From positions 1 through 6,932 of the forward strand of contig JAESSZ010000079.1 in assembly GCA_016763875.1 (NCBI GenBank): a DNA stretch of 6,932 nucleotides. Reading direction: 5' to 3'. Source of the DNA: Nannocystaceae bacterium. GTDB taxonomy: Bacteria > Myxococcota_A > Polyangia > Nannocystales > Nannocystaceae. Below the pieces are notes generated by a model that searched no databases, was not told the origin of the DNA, and saw only the letters and a list, made by a program, of their open reading frames with translations. Positions 5,434-6,932 of this stretch are shown here, one piece after another (the first letter of the stretch is position 1; every line of letters starts with the position of its first letter). The position numbers and the translations under genes are program-made.

Positions 5434-6932
5434 GTGAGTTCTGAGTCCCGACGGCCGTCCGAGACTGGTGGCGACTCGACGCTGGCCCTCGCCCACACGG
5501 CAATGGTGCCGTCGCACGCGCTGTCGGACGCGCCAACGCTTGGCGCGCCTGCGGGAGAAGGCCCCGTGGGCAGGGCGGAGTCCTCGCCGCTCTCCAAGTG
5601 GTCCGTCGAACTGGAGAAGGCCGGGCGCTACGTTGTGCTCGGTGTGCTGGGGTCCGGCGGGATGGGCACCGTGCTCAAGGCGTTTGATCGCTCGCTGGAC
5701 CGGCCGGTGGCATTGAAGGTGCTGCATCGTGAGCTTGATGAGGAGCACACCATGCGGCTGCTGCGGGAGGCGCAGGCGATGGCAAAGCTGTCGCACCCCA
5801 ACGTAGTGCAGGTGTATGAGGTCGCCGAAGTCGAGGACCAGACCTTCGTGGCAATGGGGCTGGTGGATGGCCAGTCGCTCCGCAAGTGGATGCAGCAGAG
5901 CCCTTCACCCGGCTGGCGGCAATGCGTCGACGTGTTCATCGGAGCGGGGGCGGGGCTGGCCGCGGCGCACGAGCAGGGGCTGGTGCACCGCGATTTCAAG
6001 CCGGACAATGTCGTCATCGACGACAAGGGGCGTCCGCGCGTGCTGGACTTTGGTCTGGCGCGGCAGGCCGAACCACGCGACGAGCCCACCGGGAAGCGAC
6101 CTCGGCCACAGACCGAGACCGACATCCTTGCTACAACCGGGGGCGACTCCGCGCTGGGCACCCCGCTGACGCGTGCTGGCGCGGTGATGGGCACGCCCGG
6201 CTACATGCCGCTGGAACAGATCAAGGGTGGCGACACCGACGCTCGTAGCGATCAGTTCAGCTATTGCGTGGCGCTTTACGAGGCGCTGTATCGTGAACGA
6301 CCGTTCGAGGGCGCCACGATAGCGGCGCAGATGGTGTCGATCATCGACGGCGAGTTGCGGCCGGCGCCGAAGGGAACCGGGGTCCCGGCCGCGCTGCGCA
6401 AGGTGCTGGTGCGAGGGTTGGCCGTCGACGCCGCGGATCGTTGGCCGTCGATGGAGGCCCTGCTGGGCGAGCTGCGGCGCATGGTCGCACCGCGGCGCAG
6501 GGGCTGGCTGGGGTTCGGATTGTTTGGTGGGCTGGGCCTGGTTAGCCTGAGTATCGCGTACCAAGCTGAGGTGGGGCAGCGGTGCGACGGCGCCGCGGAC
6601 AAGCTCGCAGGCATCTGGGACGACGCGCGCATCCAACAGGTGCAGGAGGCGATCTTGGGCACGCGGTTGGCGTACGCCCCCGACACGTGGGAGCGGGTGG
6701 AGCGACGACTCAGCGACTACGCCACCGCTTGGGCCGAAAAACACACCGAGGTGTGCGAGGCCACGAGTGTGCGCCAGGAGCAGTCGGCGGAGATCATGGG
6801 GCTTCGCATGGCGTGCCTTCGCGGCCGTCGCATCGCGCTGAGAGAGGCGGTGGGCGTGTTGGCGGACGCCGACGAGGATCGGGTTCGAACGGCGGTGACG
6901 CTCGCGGCGGCGACGAAGAAGGCGGACAGGAC
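5434..6932 (+). CDS. Membrane-anchored Ser/Thr protein kinase, second copy of the family (partial, 3' end outside window)
   Basis: Hanks-type kinase, 499 codons visible with no stop before the right edge. An N-terminal Ser/Pro/Ala-rich tail of about 60 residues precedes the kinase domain (about 65-350): Gly loop GSGGMG (73-78), VALK lysine K95, HRDFKPDN (185-192, D187), DFG (205-207), and a 57-residue activation segment ending GTPGYMPLEQ (253-262), where PLE stands in the place of the usual APE/SPE. All catalytic residues are present. A PRRR basic stop and one hydrophobic segment (about 358-376) are followed by C384, GIWDD (393-397), C441 and LRMACL (457-462), matching the same elements of the minus-strand kinase at the other end of the window. 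A helical C-terminal region probably continues outside. GTG 5434 is preferred because codon bias weakens upstream, but in-frame ATG 5365 would add 23 residues; neither has a strong ribosome site. Substrates are unknown. Confidence 0.93.
   Translation, partial: MSSESRRPSETGGDSTLALAHTAMVPSHALSDAPTLGAPAGEGPVGRAESSPLSKWSVELEKAGRYVVLGVLGSGGMGTVLKAFDRSLDRPVALKVLHRELDEEHTMRLLREAQAMAKLSHPNVVQVYEVAEVEDQTFVAMGLVDGQSLRKWMQQSPSPGWRQCVDVFIGAGAGLAAAHEQGLVHRDFKPDNVVIDDKGRPRVLDFGLARQAEPRDEPTGKRPRPQTETDILATTGGDSALGTPLTRAGAVMGTPGYMPLEQIKGGDTDARSDQFSYCVALYEALYRERPFEGATIAAQMVSIIDGELRPAPKGTGVPAALRKVLVRGLAVDAADRWPSMEALLGELRRMVAPRRRGWLGFGLFGGLGLVSLSIAYQAEVGQRCDGAADKLAGIWDDARIQQVQEAILGTRLAYAPDTWERVERRLSDYATAWAEKHTEVCEATSVRQEQSAEIMGLRMACLRGRRIALREAVGVLADADEDRVRTAVTLAAATKKADR

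Noticed and set aside
5005..5796. 263-codon minus-strand frame opposite the lipoprotein and kinase genes
   Set aside because: Shadow frame spanning two well-supported plus-strand genes and their gap; no domain features.
5905..6744. 279-codon minus-strand frame opposite the second kinase
   Set aside because: Antisense mirror of the kinase domain; composition is Arg/His/Gln-rich shadow sequence.

Overview
The window looks like chromosomal DNA from a myxobacterium (phylum Myxococcota), most likely the Nannocystaceae group (Nannocystis, Plesiocystis and Enhygromyxa relatives). The reasons are very high G+C with strong G/C preference at third codon positions, two large HRDFKPDN-type serine/threonine protein kinases with a membrane segment and a long C-terminal region, and small cysteine-rich lipoproteins. 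The lineage is inferred from protein style; there is no marker gene in the window.

Layout, left to right: (1) 1-2476, minus strand, a membrane-anchored Ser/Thr kinase with a helical-repeat C-terminal region, open at the left edge (825 codons visible). (2) 2477-2787, a 311-nt divergent intergenic region with a perfect 7+7 inverted repeat. (3) 2788-3531, plus strand, an archaemetzincin-type zinc metalloprotease with an export signal and lipobox. (4) 3573-4187, minus strand, an ICMT/PEMT-type integral membrane methyltransferase, convergent with the protease. (5) 4240-4860, plus strand, a TetR-family regulator divergent from the methyltransferase across 52 nt. (6) 4864-5274, plus strand, a cysteine-rich lipoprotein directly behind the regulator. 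(7) 5434-6932, plus strand, a second kinase of the same family, open at the right edge (499 codons visible). Both kinase genes leave the window without a stop codon.

How they fit together: the two kinases face outward and bracket a 2.9-kb block of envelope-related genes. After the membrane segment both carry the same Cys / GIWDD / Cys / LRM-x-CL pattern, which suggests a shared extracytoplasmic or sensor module. The TetR gene and the methyltransferase form a standard divergent regulator-target pair. No sequence evidence ties the kinases functionally to the genes between them.

The most unusual items are: the exported archaemetzincin, whose structural zinc motif has lost exactly one cysteine (CxxC has become GxxC) and whose first cysteine pair is more widely spaced; a 51-nt Q-L-D-D tandem repeat inserted in the activation segment of the first kinase; the shared post-membrane cysteine module; and two regulatory-looking inverted repeats upstream of kinase genes. 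I see no mobile element, CRISPR array, tRNA or rRNA.
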